Origin: Shewanella sp. TC10
GTDB taxonomy: Bacteria; Pseudomonadota; Gammaproteobacteria; Enterobacterales; Shewanellaceae
DNA: 45,585 nt
Assembly: GCF_009663145.1 (NCBI RefSeq)
Contig: NZ_VKHR01000046.1
Coordinates: forward strand, 190 to 45,774
Direction: 5' to 3'
The translations under genes were made by a program, and so were the position numbers. The notes beneath the pieces were generated by a model that did not search any database, had not been told where the DNA came from, and saw only the letters and a list, made by a program, of their open reading frames with translations. Positions within the stretch are counted from its first letter, which is position 1. Each line of letters opens with the position of its first letter. Shown in pieces: positions 32,661 through 41,127 of this stretch.

Positions 32661-34886
32661 CTATGCTGGCAGAAGGGCTAAACTTTCTAGCTTATCTGCT
32701 ACATAGCCCAGATTGAATTTCTCTAAGGTAGAACGAGTAGGCACACCAGTGTCTTTATCCCATCCCATTTCAGCGTAAAACATATCTAAGCCAATTTGGA
32801 TATCGTCTCGGTCCATCTTGATAGTGCCTTCGTCACCAAAGTTCATGTCATGATCCAAATCGTAAACCCATTCAGATAGCACATCATGTTTATTGCGCTG
32901 ATCGATTTCATTCATTTGTAATACTGTGAGTGCTCGGTGAAGTTGCAATACACTTTCGGCTTTAGCATCGAGCTCTGCTTCAGAGGTCTCAATCCCTGTG
33001 ACGAGACTGAACATTTGCGCTTCGATGGAGCTATCGCCAAGGTAATTACGATTAGCGTCAGGTGATACGACTAATGGGAACATCCAGTTACATAGGGTGA
33101 GTGAATCATGCAATACATTTTTAACTAAACACCATTTAGCAAATTTAGCTTTTGAGGTGTTCATTGCTGTGTAGTGCTTAACGGGATCAAATGCGCCTTC
33201 TCCCCATAGTGATGCTGCTACTTCGGCAATCTTTGCATGGGGTAAACCGCAGTTAATTAAGTTGATGTGCGAGTGACATTGAGGGTCGCGGTTAAATACC
33301 GTATTTAACAGTGCGCCAACTTGACCTGCAGACTCGCTTGCATGATGAACACCGCCGACCATAGAGCGGTTAAACACTTTCATGTTTTTATCAAGGAATA
33401 CACTGTAGGTTTTACCTACTAAATCGTAATTTGCATCAGCTTCTAATTCAAACGTGAGCTCTGCCATACGAGGGTTTTCAACTTCATTTAAAATATCTTC
33501 GACGTTGTATAGCTCACCGTCTTCATTAATAAACTCGTGTAAACCACGACCCAGACAGCGGCCTAATATATTAGAGGTAGGGTAATCTGTGCTGTAAGCG
33601 ATACGGGTATAAAAATCTTGCATAAAGTGGGCGTCTAGATCTGCATACTGCGCCCAATTAATCGCTGCATATTCTTCAGCAGGTAGAATAATTTCCCAAA
33701 AACCACGTGCGGTAAATTCACGCATTAAATGAGAAAGTTGTCCGTATGCACTCCAGATACCATTATCATCCATATAGTAAGCACCAACGGTTTGAATATC
33801 GGTGCGTTTTTCACCGCTACTAGGCTTACCCATAGCGTACCAAGGGTCTAAGAACCCTAAACATACATTAGTGATGTTTTCTGTTGGGAGATTATATTCA
33901 GTTTTCATTTTTGGGTTTTTGATTTCACAAAAACAGCGAATAGGGCATGAATGACAACCACCTGGGCGTTTAAAGACCTTATTGGCTTCATCACGACCAA
34001 AATACATTTCAGCCATAGAAGTTCGCATCCCCACTTTTTGACGATCGTCCCATGGAGTTTCTTCTAATTCAACAGGGGTGTCAGCTGCGCCCCATTTTAC
34101 GCCTGGCCCACCGCGCCAGCGGCTACCAGAAGAGCTGTATTCTGCCCAAGATTGCGGTTGGTTAGGTACAACCCCATTGTTGTTGGCACCAATGATCCCA
34201 AGAATATGATCGTCTAGTGCACGCAGTTGCTCATTGGTTGTGGATTCTGCAATATCTACTGTGCCGGTACCAATGATACCAATGGCTTTTAACTTTTTAG
34301 AACCTAGAACAGAACCATGTCCACCAGCAGAGTGACCACCTTGGGTTTGGATTGTTGATTGGGCAACGAGGTTTTCACCAGCAGGACCAATTGCTGCTAC
34401 TTGGGCTTGCTGTCCCATCATTTTGCTAACAGCAGCAAAAGTATCGAAAATTCCCACTCCCCATAAAGATTCTGCGGGTTCTAATGTTACCGTGTCATCG
34501 ACAATTTTTAACCAAACAGGCGTGTCTGATTTACCTTCAACGATAATAGCATCGTAACCTGCAAATTTAAGCTCGGGTGAGAAGTGCCCGCCAAAATGGC
34601 CGTCAGTAATTAAGTGATTACGAATAACAGGGTTGCGTGAAGTAATAGTTGTTCTTGCTGAACAAATAGCACCAGAACCACTTAATGGTCCTGCTGAAAT
34701 AACTAATCTATTATTTTTGTCTGTGGCTTTAATTCCTTCTTCATGATCATCCCATAAAACTTTATAACCAATTCCCATCCCGCCAATATAATCATGGTAG
34801 GTTTCTGTTGTTTCTTTAGTAATTACTTTTGTTGTTAAATTAACTCTTAAAATATAACCGGCCCAGCCGCCATATGTAGTAGTCAT
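32661..34886 (-). CDS. Aldehyde:ferredoxin oxidoreductase family tungsten/molybdopterin protein (YdhV-like)
   Basis: 741 residues. The AOR N-terminal domain is visible as GYILRVNLTTKVITKE, YIGGMGIGYKVLWDD, AGPLSGSGAICSARTT and HFGGHFSPELKFAGYDAI, all pterin-cofactor contacts in the family. The [4Fe-4S] ligands fit Cys311, Cys314 and Cys318 (GGCHSCPIRC) with Cys599 in DSLTLCNW. An extra Cys320 makes the motif C-x2-C-x3-C-x-C. The reaction is probably oxidation of an aldehyde or reduction of a carboxylic acid using a W/Mo-bispterin; the substrate is unknown. No signal peptide is present, unlike its Tat-exported ferredoxin neighbour, from which it is 22 bases away. Confidence 0.92.
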   Translation of the reverse strand: MTTTYGGWAGYILRVNLTTKVITKETTETYHDYIGGMGIGYKVLWDDHEEGIKATDKNNRLVISAGPLSGSGAICSARTTITSRNPVIRNHLITDGHFGGHFSPELKFAGYDAIIVEGKSDTPVWLKIVDDTVTLEPAESLWGVGIFDTFAAVSKMMGQQAQVAAIGPAGENLVAQSTIQTQGGHSAGGHGSVLGSKKLKAIGIIGTGTVDIAESTTNEQLRALDDHILGIIGANNNGVVPNQPQSWAEYSSSGSRWRGGPGVKWGAADTPVELEETPWDDRQKVGMRTSMAEMYFGRDEANKVFKRPGGCHSCPIRCFCEIKNPKMKTEYNLPTENITNVCLGFLDPWYAMGKPSSGEKRTDIQTVGAYYMDDNGIWSAYGQLSHLMREFTARGFWEIILPAEEYAAINWAQYADLDAHFMQDFYTRIAYSTDYPTSNILGRCLGRGLHEFINEDGELYNVEDILNEVENPRMAELTFELEADANYDLVGKTYSVFLDKNMKVFNRSMVGGVHHASESAGQVGALLNTVFNRDPQCHSHINLINCGLPHAKIAEVAASLWGEGAFDPVKHYTAMNTSKAKFAKWCLVKNVLHDSLTLCNWMFPLVVSPDANRNYLGDSSIEAQMFSLVTGIETSEAELDAKAESVLQLHRALTVLQMNEIDQRNKHDVLSEWVYDLDHDMNFGDEGTIKMDRDDIQIGLDMFYAEMGWDKDTGVPTRSTLEKFNLGYVADKLESLALLPA

Positions 34887-34908
34887 AATTATTCCTTTTA
34901 GTTTTTAT

Positions 34909-35562
34909 TTAAACTAATTCTAAATATTTTTCATGAAGCTCAACTTCAGCAACGGCGTCTTCCCAGGTGTAAAACTTAATGGCACCTGTAGGGCAAACTT
35001 GAGCGCAATTAGGATTACCTTGGCAAAGGTCGCACTTAAGTGATTTACGCGTGTTTTTATCGATAGTAATGACTTGCTGAGGACATTTATCTGCGCAGTA
35101 ACCACAGCCAACACATAAGTCATCATTTACTTCTCTTGCACCAGTTTCTTCATTGACTGAAATGGCTTGTTGCGGACATACAGTCATGCAGACATCACAC
35201 TGACGACAGGTAGATGGAACAATGGTGCTATCACCTTGTTCACCGCGCTGGTCTTGATAATTGGTCTGTACGCCATGAGGCCCAAAGTTTAAGTTTTTAG
35301 CGACTTTGATTCTTGAGGTGCTTGGACTGACAGCAGACTTTCCGTGGCTCCAACTACATGCAATTTCACAGCGGCGACAACCGACACACATGATGGGATT
35401 AACAACCATTAAGCCACCTGGTAATACTTCTACAATAGGGGTGTCATCACCACCATCATCACTGCTACCACAACCCGTCAGAAAACTTACTAAAGACCCT
35501 GCATAAACAGTACCAACAGCAACTTTAGCGCTATTAGCAAGTAGTGCTCTCCTTGTAATCAT
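34909..35562 (-). CDS. Tat-exported four-cluster ferredoxin lipoprotein (YdhY-like)
   Basis: 217 residues. The N-terminus ITRRALLANSAKVAVG carries a twin-arginine motif, followed by a hydrophobic stretch and a lipobox-like FLTGC31, so it should be exported folded and perhaps lipid-anchored. Four [4Fe-4S] sites are visible: C59-C62-C65-C69, C119-C122-C125-C129, C150-C153-C156-C160 and C177-C180-C186-C190. This is the electron-transfer subunit layout of DmsB/YdhY-type proteins. It is the first gene of the AOR operon, with AGAGGAAA before the ATG and possible FNR/CRP sites upstream. Periplasmic electron carrier for the AOR is an inference. Confidence 0.9.
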   Translation of the reverse strand: MITRRALLANSAKVAVGTVYAGSLVSFLTGCGSSDDGGDDTPIVEVLPGGLMVVNPIMCVGCRRCEIACSWSHGKSAVSPSTSRIKVAKNLNFGPHGVQTNYQDQRGEQGDSTIVPSTCRQCDVCMTVCPQQAISVNEETGAREVNDDLCVGCGYCADKCPQQVITIDKNTRKSLKCDLCQGNPNCAQVCPTGAIKFYTWEDAVAEVELHEKYLELV

Positions 35563-35643
35563 ATTTGTTTCCTCTTAATTATAAATATTGCTTTTATGTT
35601 TATATTTATAATCTGAGTATTGTTTAATTAAATTAAAAACAAG

Positions 35644-35657
35644 TTGATTATGATCAC
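35644..35657. promoter_or_regulatory. FNR/EtrA-like box
   Basis: TTGAT-TATG-ATCAC matches TTGATnnnnATCAA at nine of ten fixed positions. It lies about 82 bases upstream of the ferredoxin gene start, in the shared intergenic region with the cytochrome gene. In reverse it also resembles a CRP site, because FNR and CRP boxes overlap. Confidence 0.6.
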
Positions 35658-35701
35658 GTTTATTTTCTTGTTTTGGTTGAAAGTTATAATATATATCTTG
35701 G

Positions 35702-35722
35702 GTCACACTTTTATAGCGTGAC
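35702..35722. promoter_or_regulatory. 21-bp inverted repeat, candidate operator
   Basis: GTCACAC-TTTTATA-GCGTGAC: the arms pair at six of seven positions around an AT-rich core. It lies between the FNR-like and CRP-like boxes. It could be the site of the nearby LysR-type regulator, although it does not follow T-N11-A. Confidence 0.45.
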
Positions 35723-35866
35723 TTTCATTTATTGCAAGTTATGATTCTATTTGTCTTCATTGTCGTTTGAATGGTTTTGTTTTTTAGAATGTTAGTTTCT
35801 GAAGTATGAAATTTATAAAGTGAAATTTAGATGGTTTTAAAAGTATTTATATATTTTAAATGGTTT

Positions 35867-35882
35867 CATGATTTTTATCACA
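35867..35882. promoter_or_regulatory. CRP/FNR-like box upstream of the multihaem cytochrome
   Basis: CATGA-TTTTTA-TCACA matches TGTGAnnnnnnTCACA at 8 of 10 positions, with a perfect right half. It lies 70-85 bases before the cytochrome start codon, where an activator site is plausible. It also fits FNR at 8 of 10. Confidence 0.5.
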
Positions 35883-35951
35883 ATAAGATTTTTATAAATA
35901 AATAATGATTAATAAAAATATAAAAGCCATGGATTAATAAAAGGAATAACA

Positions 35952-38351
35952 ATGATGAGTAGATTGTTAACTAGGAAATATAAGAAGTGGTTAACCCCAC
36001 TTGTTTTAATTCCAGTGGTCGCGCTTACAGCATGTTCCGGTGATGACGGAAAAGATGGAGATGATGGAGAACCTGGTGATATCAATATTGCGATATCTGC
36101 AGCAACATCGTTGAAGGCTGAAATTGAAAAAGTGACTATTGATGATGCATTACAAGTTTCTTTTGAGTTCTATTTAAGTAATGCCAATGGGGTTGCCGTA
36201 AGCGGTCTAGCTGACTTAGATTCGATTCCAACATTAGGTGCGGGTATTGCCAAACTTGGCGATCAACAAAGACGTATTAGACCGTTAAATGAAGCTGACA
36301 GTGCCAGCGTGCAAAGTACGGCTGAAACGGATTTATCTCCACAATGGACCAGTTATATTAATAACGTGGTTGAACCCGGAGAGGTTGATGATAATGATTT
36401 AGAGCCGGGCTGGGATGAAAATAAAGGCACGCAGTGGCAAGCAAGCATAGAGTCTACTTGTAAAGAAGCCTGTATTGAAGCCATAGGTAATGGTTTATAT
36501 CGTTACACATTCTCGCAATCTTTAGACAGCTATTCGAATATTGATGGCATCAATACTGAGTACGTTGCTGAAAACATTCACCGTGTTTATTTAGAGTTGT
36601 TGCCTTATTCTGGGGCTACAATTGATACGATGTTGGTTAATACGACATTTGATTTTGAACCACAAACTGGCACAGCCGCTGCAGAAGCAGATAGCCGAGT
36701 GTTATTGGCTTCTGAGCAAAGCTGTTATCGCTGTCACACAGCCGATCTGTCTGCAGACAATAGCTTATTAATGCACGGCAGCAAACGCTTCGATTATGAA
36801 GGCTGTGTAATGTGTCATACCAGTTATTCTGGCGACCCAGAAACGGGTGTTAGCATCGGAATGGCAAGTTTAGTTCATAAAATTCATAAGAGTGATTATC
36901 TCGTCATTGGCTACAAAGGCTCAGTGCATGATTACAGTGATTTATCGTACCCAGGTGATATGCATCAATGTCAGCAGTGTCATATTGAAGATGCAGCGCC
37001 TCAAGCGGACTTTTATCAATACCCTGGTCAAGAAACCTGCTTAAGTTGTCATGAGAAATATGCACCAGAAGGCTGGAATGGCACCGCTGTTGGTTTATTC
37101 CATGATCGTGATGCATTTCCTGATGCGTGGGCAATGAGTTGTAGTGGTTGTCATCCTGATAGCAATAATCCATTAGGTTCAGCAATATTTCATAATGCAG
37201 CGGTTAGTGTGACGGATGCGTTAGCTGAGCAATATCAATTTGCTATTACTGATAGTGTGATTGATGAAGTGCAAGATACCCTAACGGCAACCTTAACCTT
37301 TAATCAATTAAGTGCTAGTCCAGAAGTCGACCCTGCAATTGATAACTTATGGATTGTGGCTTCAGGTAATACGCAGCAAACAGTGATGCCTGAGAATAAC
37401 GGCCAGCGAAAAGTGTGGGATATTGTATCTGACGCTGATGATATTACGATGACTAGAGAAGGTTCAGTGGTCACTGTGATTGTCGAAAATGCCGGTGTTG
37501 CTGATTTTGCTTTAGATTCTGCAGGTACTCTATACGCTAAAGTGATGGCGTGCGGTGATAAGTCTACAGGTCTTGTGGCTTCTTGTGACGCGCAAGATAT
37601 TGATTCAAATATTGTGATTGCAGAAGTTCCAGCCGATAGTGCTGTTGCATTAACGGCGAATGTGTCGGCTTATGCAGAGTTGGTGAACAACCAAAAATGT
37701 GTCGCTTGTCATGATGACCAATTCCAGCAACGTGTGAACGATGCCCACAGTAAAATTTCGACTCCTGATAATGGTGCTACCTGCGGTGCATGTCACTCAC
37801 CACAAGTGGCAACCACACTTGCAGATGGCAGTTGTCAAAGCTGTCACACCAATGACATGGTTAAATACATGAATGCAACGCGCAAGCATACACCGGGTGA
37901 TGCCAGTGTAAAGGCGTTCAGAACCATCAGTAACAGCTTAGGTTATCGTGAATTAGTGCATTCTTTACATGCTAATACTCGTACAACCGTAGGTTACAGC
38001 GGTAGCGAGCGAGAGGATATGACTTATCCTGCAGCAGCGAATGACTGTCAGGCTTGTCATGATGAAGGCCAGCTAACTATGGATACTCTGTCTGCGCAAA
38101 GCTCAGTTATTGTCGCGACGCCGAATGCGACAATGACGGGTGAAGTGGCTGAGTATTCTCCAACTGTCGCGGTTTGTGCTGCATGTCATAACAATGAAGC
38201 TAGTTGGGCTGCCCATGCTCAAAGTTATGGTGGGGTGTTCCAACAAGATGCGAGTTCAGGTGCGATATATCAACCTGGAGATGAATCTTGTCGAACTTGT
38301 CATGGCGAAGGTAAAGGCTTTGGCATTGATGTGATGCACGGCTTTAACTAA
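35952..38351 (+). CDS. Undecahaem outer-membrane lipoprotein cytochrome c, UndA-like
   Basis: 799 residues. The signal peptide ends in the lipobox VALTA-C28, predicting a lipid anchor. Eleven CxxCH haem sites are visible: five in the middle (starting at residues 258, 285, 340, 363, 397) and six in the C-terminal part (583, 611, 628, 699, 742, 780). The 5+6 split, in place of 5+5 in MtrC/OmcA, matches UndA. The CX10C pair (C534, C545) between haem groups fits the conserved CX8-15C disulfide of the family, and C170/C174 form another possible disulfide. It should conduct electrons at the cell surface to minerals, flavins or other acceptors. AAAGGAA precedes the ATG. No MtrA/MtrB genes are adjacent. 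Confidence 0.92.
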   Translation: MMSRLLTRKYKKWLTPLVLIPVVALTACSGDDGKDGDDGEPGDINIAISAATSLKAEIEKVTIDDALQVSFEFYLSNANGVAVSGLADLDSIPTLGAGIAKLGDQQRRIRPLNEADSASVQSTAETDLSPQWTSYINNVVEPGEVDDNDLEPGWDENKGTQWQASIESTCKEACIEAIGNGLYRYTFSQSLDSYSNIDGINTEYVAENIHRVYLELLPYSGATIDTMLVNTTFDFEPQTGTAAAEADSRVLLASEQSCYRCHTADLSADNSLLMHGSKRFDYEGCVMCHTSYSGDPETGVSIGMASLVHKIHKSDYLVIGYKGSVHDYSDLSYPGDMHQCQQCHIEDAAPQADFYQYPGQETCLSCHEKYAPEGWNGTAVGLFHDRDAFPDAWAMSCSGCHPDSNNPLGSAIFHNAAVSVTDALAEQYQFAITDSVIDEVQDTLTATLTFNQLSASPEVDPAIDNLWIVASGNTQQTVMPENNGQRKVWDIVSDADDITMTREGSVVTVIVENAGVADFALDSAGTLYAKVMACGDKSTGLVASCDAQDIDSNIVIAEVPADSAVALTANVSAYAELVNNQKCVACHDDQFQQRVNDAHSKISTPDNGATCGACHSPQVATTLADGSCQSCHTNDMVKYMNATRKHTPGDASVKAFRTISNSLGYRELVHSLHANTRTTVGYSGSEREDMTYPAAANDCQACHDEGQLTMDTLSAQSSVIVATPNATMTGEVAEYSPTVAVCAACHNNEASWAAHAQSYGGVFQQDASSGAIYQPGDESCRTCHGEGKGFGIDVMHGFN

Positions 38352-38359
38352 AGCAATTT

Positions 38360-38423
38360 AAAGCAGGGTAAGGGATGTAAAAGCTTAATCACTCCGATAG
38401 ATGCGCTTTTACAACCCTGCTTT
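38360..38423 (+). terminator. Long two-part hairpin behind the multihaem cytochrome
   Basis: AAAGCAGGGT (38360-38369) pairs with ACCCTGCTTT (38414-38423), and further in TGTAAAAGC (38376-38384) pairs with GCTTTTACA (38405-38413). The T-tract is weak, but the position nine bases behind the stop supports a terminator. Confidence 0.65.
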
Positions 38424-38589
38424 ATCCGCTTTATAAATCATCAAGGTGATTATTTGTCAAAGGCTGAAGATTGTACTAATTTAGCCGTTTACAATTGACA
38501 TATAATTTATAACTATCTGTGTTTATTAGATAAAAAAATTTTAATGATTGTTTTCCTATTTCTGCAATAGTGTGTGCACAGATTGCGAC

Positions 38590-38618
38590 TGTAATTTTGT
38601 TACATAAATCCGTATAAT
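38590..38618 (+). promoter_or_regulatory. Sigma-70-like promoter of gnd
   Basis: TATAAT at 38613-38618 is a perfect -10 box. TGTAAT at 38590-38595, 17 bases upstream, is a weak -35. The distance from the -10 to the start codon at 38677 is about 60 bases. Confidence 0.5.
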
Positions 38619-38676
38619 CCCCCTTCAAATGGATTCGCTACGCGCGATTAATCTCTGTGACCTTTGGAAAATAATA

Positions 38677-40206
38677 ATGAATACCCAATCATTTCGTTCA
38701 GACATCGGCGTTATCGGCCTCGGTGTGATGGGCAAAAATCTCGCGTTAAACATAGCTGATAATGGCTACCAGGTGGCAGCTTTTGATCTTGACAGTGAAA
38801 AAGTAAATGCTGCTATTAATCAAGAACAAGCGGAAAGAAAAGCCGACAAAGCACCCCGAATGCTTGGTTGTAATAATCTTACCGAAATGCTCGATTCACT
38901 GGCTAAACCTCGTGTTATTGTTTTATCTGTTCCTGCTGGTGGACCGGTTGATGGTGTGTGTAATGCATTAATCGAAGCTGGTATCGAGTCTGACGATATT
39001 ATCGTTGATACAGGTAACAGTTTATGGACTGATACTGTTGAACGTGAAGCCCGTTTTAAAGGCAAATTTGTGTTCTTTAGTTCAGCGGTTTCAGGTGGTG
39101 AAGTTGGTGCGCGCTTTGGCCCATCACTTATGCCTAGTGGCGATAAAGATGCATGGCAATATGTTGCACCTGTATGGAAAGCCATGGCGGCTAAAGTCGA
39201 CCCTGATACAGGTTTACCTATTGAACGCTTCGAGCCGGGTAACCCAGTAACTGAAGGTGAGCCATGCACTACATATATTGGTCCAGCAGGTTCTGGTCAT
39301 TATGTGAAAATGGTTCATAACGGTATTGAATATGCCGATATGCAATTGATTTGCGAAGCTTATCAGTTACTTCATGATGGTTTAGGTTTGTCAGCTCATG
39401 AAATTGGCGATATTTTCCATAACTGGAATAAAGGCAGCTTAAACAGCTACTTGATGGAAATCAGTGCTGAGGTTTTACAACAAGATGATCCATTAACGGG
39501 TCAACCTCTAGTTGAAATGATATTAGATAAAGCAGGCCAGAAAGGTACAGGTTTGTGGACTGCTGTGAGCAGTTTACAAATTGGCTGCCCAGCGCCAACT
39601 ATTGCTGAAGCTGTCTATGCGCGCGCAGTGAGCACACAAAAAGATTTACGAGTTAACTTAAGCTCAAAGCTTGCAGGTCCTGTAAAAGTGGCTTTAAGTG
39701 ATGCTGAAAAAGCTGAGTTTATTGCCAATCTTGAAGATGCATTGTATTGCGCCAAAGTGTGTTGCTACGCACAAGGCTTCCAATTAATGGCTATGGCAGC
39801 AAAAGAGCAAAACTGGTCTTTAGATTTTGCTGAAATTGCTAAGATTTGGCGTGCAGGTTGTATTATCCGTGCGACTTTCTTGCAGTCAATTACCAAAGCT
39901 TATCAAGATGATGCAGCGCTTCCAAACTTACTGATGGCTCAAACCTTCAGCGACAGTTTATCTGCTAAGCATATGAATTGGCGCAAGACGGTAGCAGCCT
40001 CAGTAATGCAAGGGATTCCAGCACCGTGTATTAGCTCTGCTGTGGCGTACTACGATAGCTACCGTAGCGAAACTTTACCGGCCAACTTACTTCAAGGTCA
40101 GCGCGACTTTTTTGGCGCACATACTTTTGAGCGTACAGATAAGCCTGCAGGTGAAAAATACCATTTAGATTGGAGCGCTAAAGAGCGTATTTTATCTAAA
40201 GTGTAG
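38677..40206 (+). CDS. gnd: 6-phosphogluconate dehydrogenase, decarboxylating
   Basis: 509 residues from the ATG at 38677 (MNTQSFRSDIGVIGLGVMGKNLAL). An upstream in-frame ATG at 38629 lies between the -10 box and this start and adds a non-family extension. The NADP-binding GVIGLGVMGKNLA, the substrate-binding FFSSAVSGGEVGARFGPSLMPSG and catalytic SGHYVKMVHNGIEYADMQ with the key Lys, Asn and Glu are all seen. It converts 6-phosphogluconate to ribulose 5-phosphate, CO2 and NADPH in the pentose phosphate pathway. It is monocistronic. Confidence 0.95.
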   Translation: MNTQSFRSDIGVIGLGVMGKNLALNIADNGYQVAAFDLDSEKVNAAINQEQAERKADKAPRMLGCNNLTEMLDSLAKPRVIVLSVPAGGPVDGVCNALIEAGIESDDIIVDTGNSLWTDTVEREARFKGKFVFFSSAVSGGEVGARFGPSLMPSGDKDAWQYVAPVWKAMAAKVDPDTGLPIERFEPGNPVTEGEPCTTYIGPAGSGHYVKMVHNGIEYADMQLICEAYQLLHDGLGLSAHEIGDIFHNWNKGSLNSYLMEISAEVLQQDDPLTGQPLVEMILDKAGQKGTGLWTAVSSLQIGCPAPTIAEAVYARAVSTQKDLRVNLSSKLAGPVKVALSDAEKAEFIANLEDALYCAKVCCYAQGFQLMAMAAKEQNWSLDFAEIAKIWRAGCIIRATFLQSITKAYQDDAALPNLLMAQTFSDSLSAKHMNWRKTVAASVMQGIPAPCISSAVAYYDSYRSETLPANLLQGQRDFFGAHTFERTDKPAGEKYHLDWSAKERILSKV

Positions 40207-40254
40207 ATTTCTCTTATGTATTCGAAGCCCTACCACTAACGGCGGGACATGAAC

Positions 40255-40283
40255 AAAGCGTCTTAATATAAGGCGCTTTTTTA
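40255..40283 (+). terminator. Intrinsic terminator of gnd
   Basis: AAAGCGTCTT (40255-40264) pairs with AAGGCGCTTT (40270-40279) with one G-T pair, followed by a T-run. Confidence 0.8.
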
Positions 40284-40309
40284 TTGCTCGAGTTCAGCGA
40301 ATATCACTA

Positions 40310-40587
40310 GGGCCTGTTGATCTTTCGAGGTTGTTTTTTGCAGCGAATTGTTGGTCATTTGTACAAGGCAGAGACTTTGTGGTGTAGTTATTCTACATAA
40401 AAAGTTGATAACGCGGTAAAAATGACCTACAAACGCTGCCCGAAGGGTTCGACTATAAGCGTTTTACTCTTTGTTGAATGCATCTTTGTGAATAAAAGGT
40501 GCTTAGATGACTAGGCATCAATTCATTAGCCTCGATTAAAACGCTTTTATTTCGAACAAAACTTAACCAGCAAAGATCAACAGACCC
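40310..40587. mobile_element. 278-bp MITE with terminal inverted repeats
   Basis: The left end reads GGGCCTGTTGATCTTT and the right end, in reverse complement, GGGTCTGTTGATCTTT, so 15 of 16 terminal bases match. TA flanks both ends (40308-40309 and 40588-40589), a target duplication as for IS630/Tc1-mariner or IS427-like elements. No transposase is encoded. Inside, GCAGCGAATTGTTGGTCATT on the left faces AAAATGACCTACAAACGCTGC-like sequence on the right, making a nested fold. Confidence 0.85.
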
Positions 40588-40720
40588 TACTTATCGTTTA
40601 AAAACCTGTCTTATTTTCAATACTTACTCATTACCAAGCTTGAAGAAAACTTGTATATCAGACGTCTGTGCTATAGGTTCAGTTATAGGCTTTAAAATAA
40701 TAACGGAGCAGGGTGCTAAT

Positions 40721-41020
40721 ATGGATAAGGCAGCAAGAGTTGATGAAGCGATTGAAACACTTATCGCTGAATATGAGAAATACAGTCAAGCCGCAGACAA
40801 AAAACTCCCCCCTTTAGATATCAAAGATAGTGAATCACTAGAGAAGTTATTAGAAATTGTTTTATTACGTGAATCCATGAGCCAAAGAACGACTAAGAAG
40901 GCACCTGCATCGGTGAAGTTAAGAGCTGCAATTGCTGATTTGATTTTACTGAATGATCAATTTGATAGAAAACAAATTTCCGCTAATGCTGCGGCGGCCA
41001 ACGCTGCAGAGGTTGAGTAG
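40721..41020 (+). CDS. Small conserved-type cytoplasmic protein of unknown function
   Basis: 99 residues from the ATG at 40721 (MDKAARVDEAIETL), which has GGAGCAGGG upstream. An in-frame ATG at 40640 lies 53 bases right of the MITE and would add a non-helical extension. The protein is almost all helical by composition, charged, with an alanine-rich tail (NAAAANAAEVE). There is no signal peptide or cysteine. I know of no function. It is flanked by a MITE upstream and by a terminator downstream. Confidence 0.75.
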   Translation: MDKAARVDEAIETLIAEYEKYSQAADKKLPPLDIKDSESLEKLLEIVLLRESMSQRTTKKAPASVKLRAAIADLILLNDQFDRKQISANAAAANAAEVE

Positions 41021-41093
41021 TTCATCGTTAAAGCATGAGACTCTGGTTAATGAGACACTGGTTAATATCAGGAAATCGATTTAACTCATTTCA

Positions 41094-41120
41094 AAAAAGG
41101 CTTCCCTAGGAAGCCTTTTT
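41094..41120. terminator. Bidirectional intrinsic terminator
   Basis: AAAAAGGCTTCC (41094-41105) pairs perfectly with GGAAGCCTTTTT (41109-41120) around CTA. A-runs and T-runs on both sides serve the small protein gene and menA, which converge here. Confidence 0.9.
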
Positions 41121-41127
41121 GTTGATG

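Larger units (their letters stand above)
35563..35951. promoter_or_regulatory. Shared divergent promoter region of the AOR operon and cytochrome gene
   Basis: 389 bp, very AT-rich, between oppositely directed genes. It contains the three candidate sites at 35644, 35702 and 35867. No gene is seen in it. Confidence 0.6.

Noticed and set aside
38629..38676. Upstream start for gnd
   Set aside because: It gives a 16-residue extension unlike the family, and the start is close behind the -10 box.
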